A DNA stretch of 6,671 nucleotides from SIG510 sp045540975. GTDB taxonomy: Bacteria > Bacillota > Clostridia > Oscillospirales > JAAYXM01. The position numbers and the translations under genes are program-made. Positions within the stretch are counted from its first letter, which is position 1, and every line of letters starts with the position of its first letter. Positions 6,467 through 6,671 of the stretch are shown in pieces. The stretch covers positions 1-6,671 of the forward strand of contig JAZQIE010000037.1 of assembly GCA_045540975.1 (NCBI GenBank), written 5' to 3'. Under the pieces are notes generated by a model that saw only the letters and a program-made list of their open reading frames with translations, ran no database searches and was not told where the DNA came from.

Positions 6467-6671
6467 ACAATATGCAGATTTCACATTCAAGTGTCACCCC
6501 GGTCTCCCGAAGCACAATCTCACGAATCTGCTCAATGAGTGTTTTCACATCCTGCGCGGTTGCACCACCGCGGTTGATGACAAAGCCCGCGTGCTTCTGG
6601 GATACCTGTGCGCCGCCAATGGCATAGCCCTTGAGCCCCGCCTGATCGATCAGCGCCGCGGCGAAGTGCCC
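6465..6671 (-). CDS. murB: UDP-N-acetylenolpyruvoylglucosamine reductase (MurB), C-terminal part, cut by the window edge
   Basis: The last 68 residues and the TAG stop are visible; the upstream part, including the FAD-binding domain, lies beyond 6671. The segment has the typical MurB C-terminal signature: AAALIDQAGLKGYAIGGAQVS, then KHAGFVINRGGATAQDV, and finally GVTLECEICIL. MurB is the cytoplasmic flavoenzyme that reduces UDP-GlcNAc-enolpyruvate to UDP-MurNAc with NADPH, the second committed step of peptidoglycan precursor synthesis. The Glu residues in LECE are where the conserved acidic residue of this family's final strand would lie. The protein ends four residues after the second Glu of LECE, slightly earlier than I expect for relatives. 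murB directly upstream of rapZ is common in Clostridia and supports the assignment. Confidence 0.95.
   Translation of the reverse strand, partial: GHFAAALIDQAGLKGYAIGGAQVSQKHAGFVINRGGATAQDVKTLIEQIREIVLRETGVTLECEICIL

Noticed and set aside
1..6671. Mobile elements, CRISPR arrays, tRNA/rRNA genes, riboswitches or a defence system
   Set aside because: No terminal repeats, transposase motifs, regularly spaced repeats, tRNA-like folds or long structured leaders were seen. About 98 percent of the window is accounted for by conserved housekeeping coding sequence.

Overview
The window is a densely packed stretch of a bacterial chromosome in which every supported gene is on the minus strand, so it is read from right to left. 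In transcription order it holds the 3' end of murB, then complete rapZ (yvcJ), yvcK, whiA and dnaE, and finally the 5' end of a gene for an M55-family (DppA-like) D-aminopeptidase. The block rapZ-yvcK-whiA next to murB is a well-known Gram-positive arrangement, and dnaE close behind whiA is a layout I associate with Clostridia. Together with AGGAGG-type ribosome-binding sites and intermediate GC content, this suggests a Firmicutes genome, probably class Clostridia (an Oscillospirales/Ruminococcaceae-like lineage is plausible). The species cannot be named from this sequence.

Layout: murB ends at 6465; rapZ follows after 8 nt, yvcK after 9 nt and whiA after 1 nt; dnaE overlaps whiA by 4 nt (ATGA). 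Each downstream Shine-Dalgarno lies on or just before the upstream stop codon, so these five genes look like one translationally coupled operon. The only real intergenic gap is 195-267, between dnaE and the M55 gene. It holds a weak AT-rich stem-loop at the dnaE stop and a sigma-A-like promoter, suggesting that the M55 gene can be transcribed separately. There are no RNA genes, mobile elements or CRISPR arrays, and no gene-free stretch above 300 bases.

Functionally the right half concerns amino-sugar and cell-wall supply. MurB makes UDP-MurNAc, RapZ homologues sense amino-sugar status, YvcK binds UDP-GlcNAc, and WhiA is a DNA-binding protein linked to division. The left half holds the replicative polymerase alpha subunit DnaE, with an apparently intact PHP metal site and a canonical clamp-binding pentapeptide. 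The M55 peptidase may act on D-amino-acid peptides.

I do not see a new multi-gene system here. This is a conserved housekeeping region. The points most worth a second look are the complete PHP metal site in DnaE, the overlapping terminator/promoter structure ahead of the M55 gene, the absence of an HPr/Crh gene between whiA and dnaE, and the over-representation of the palindrome CCGCGG.
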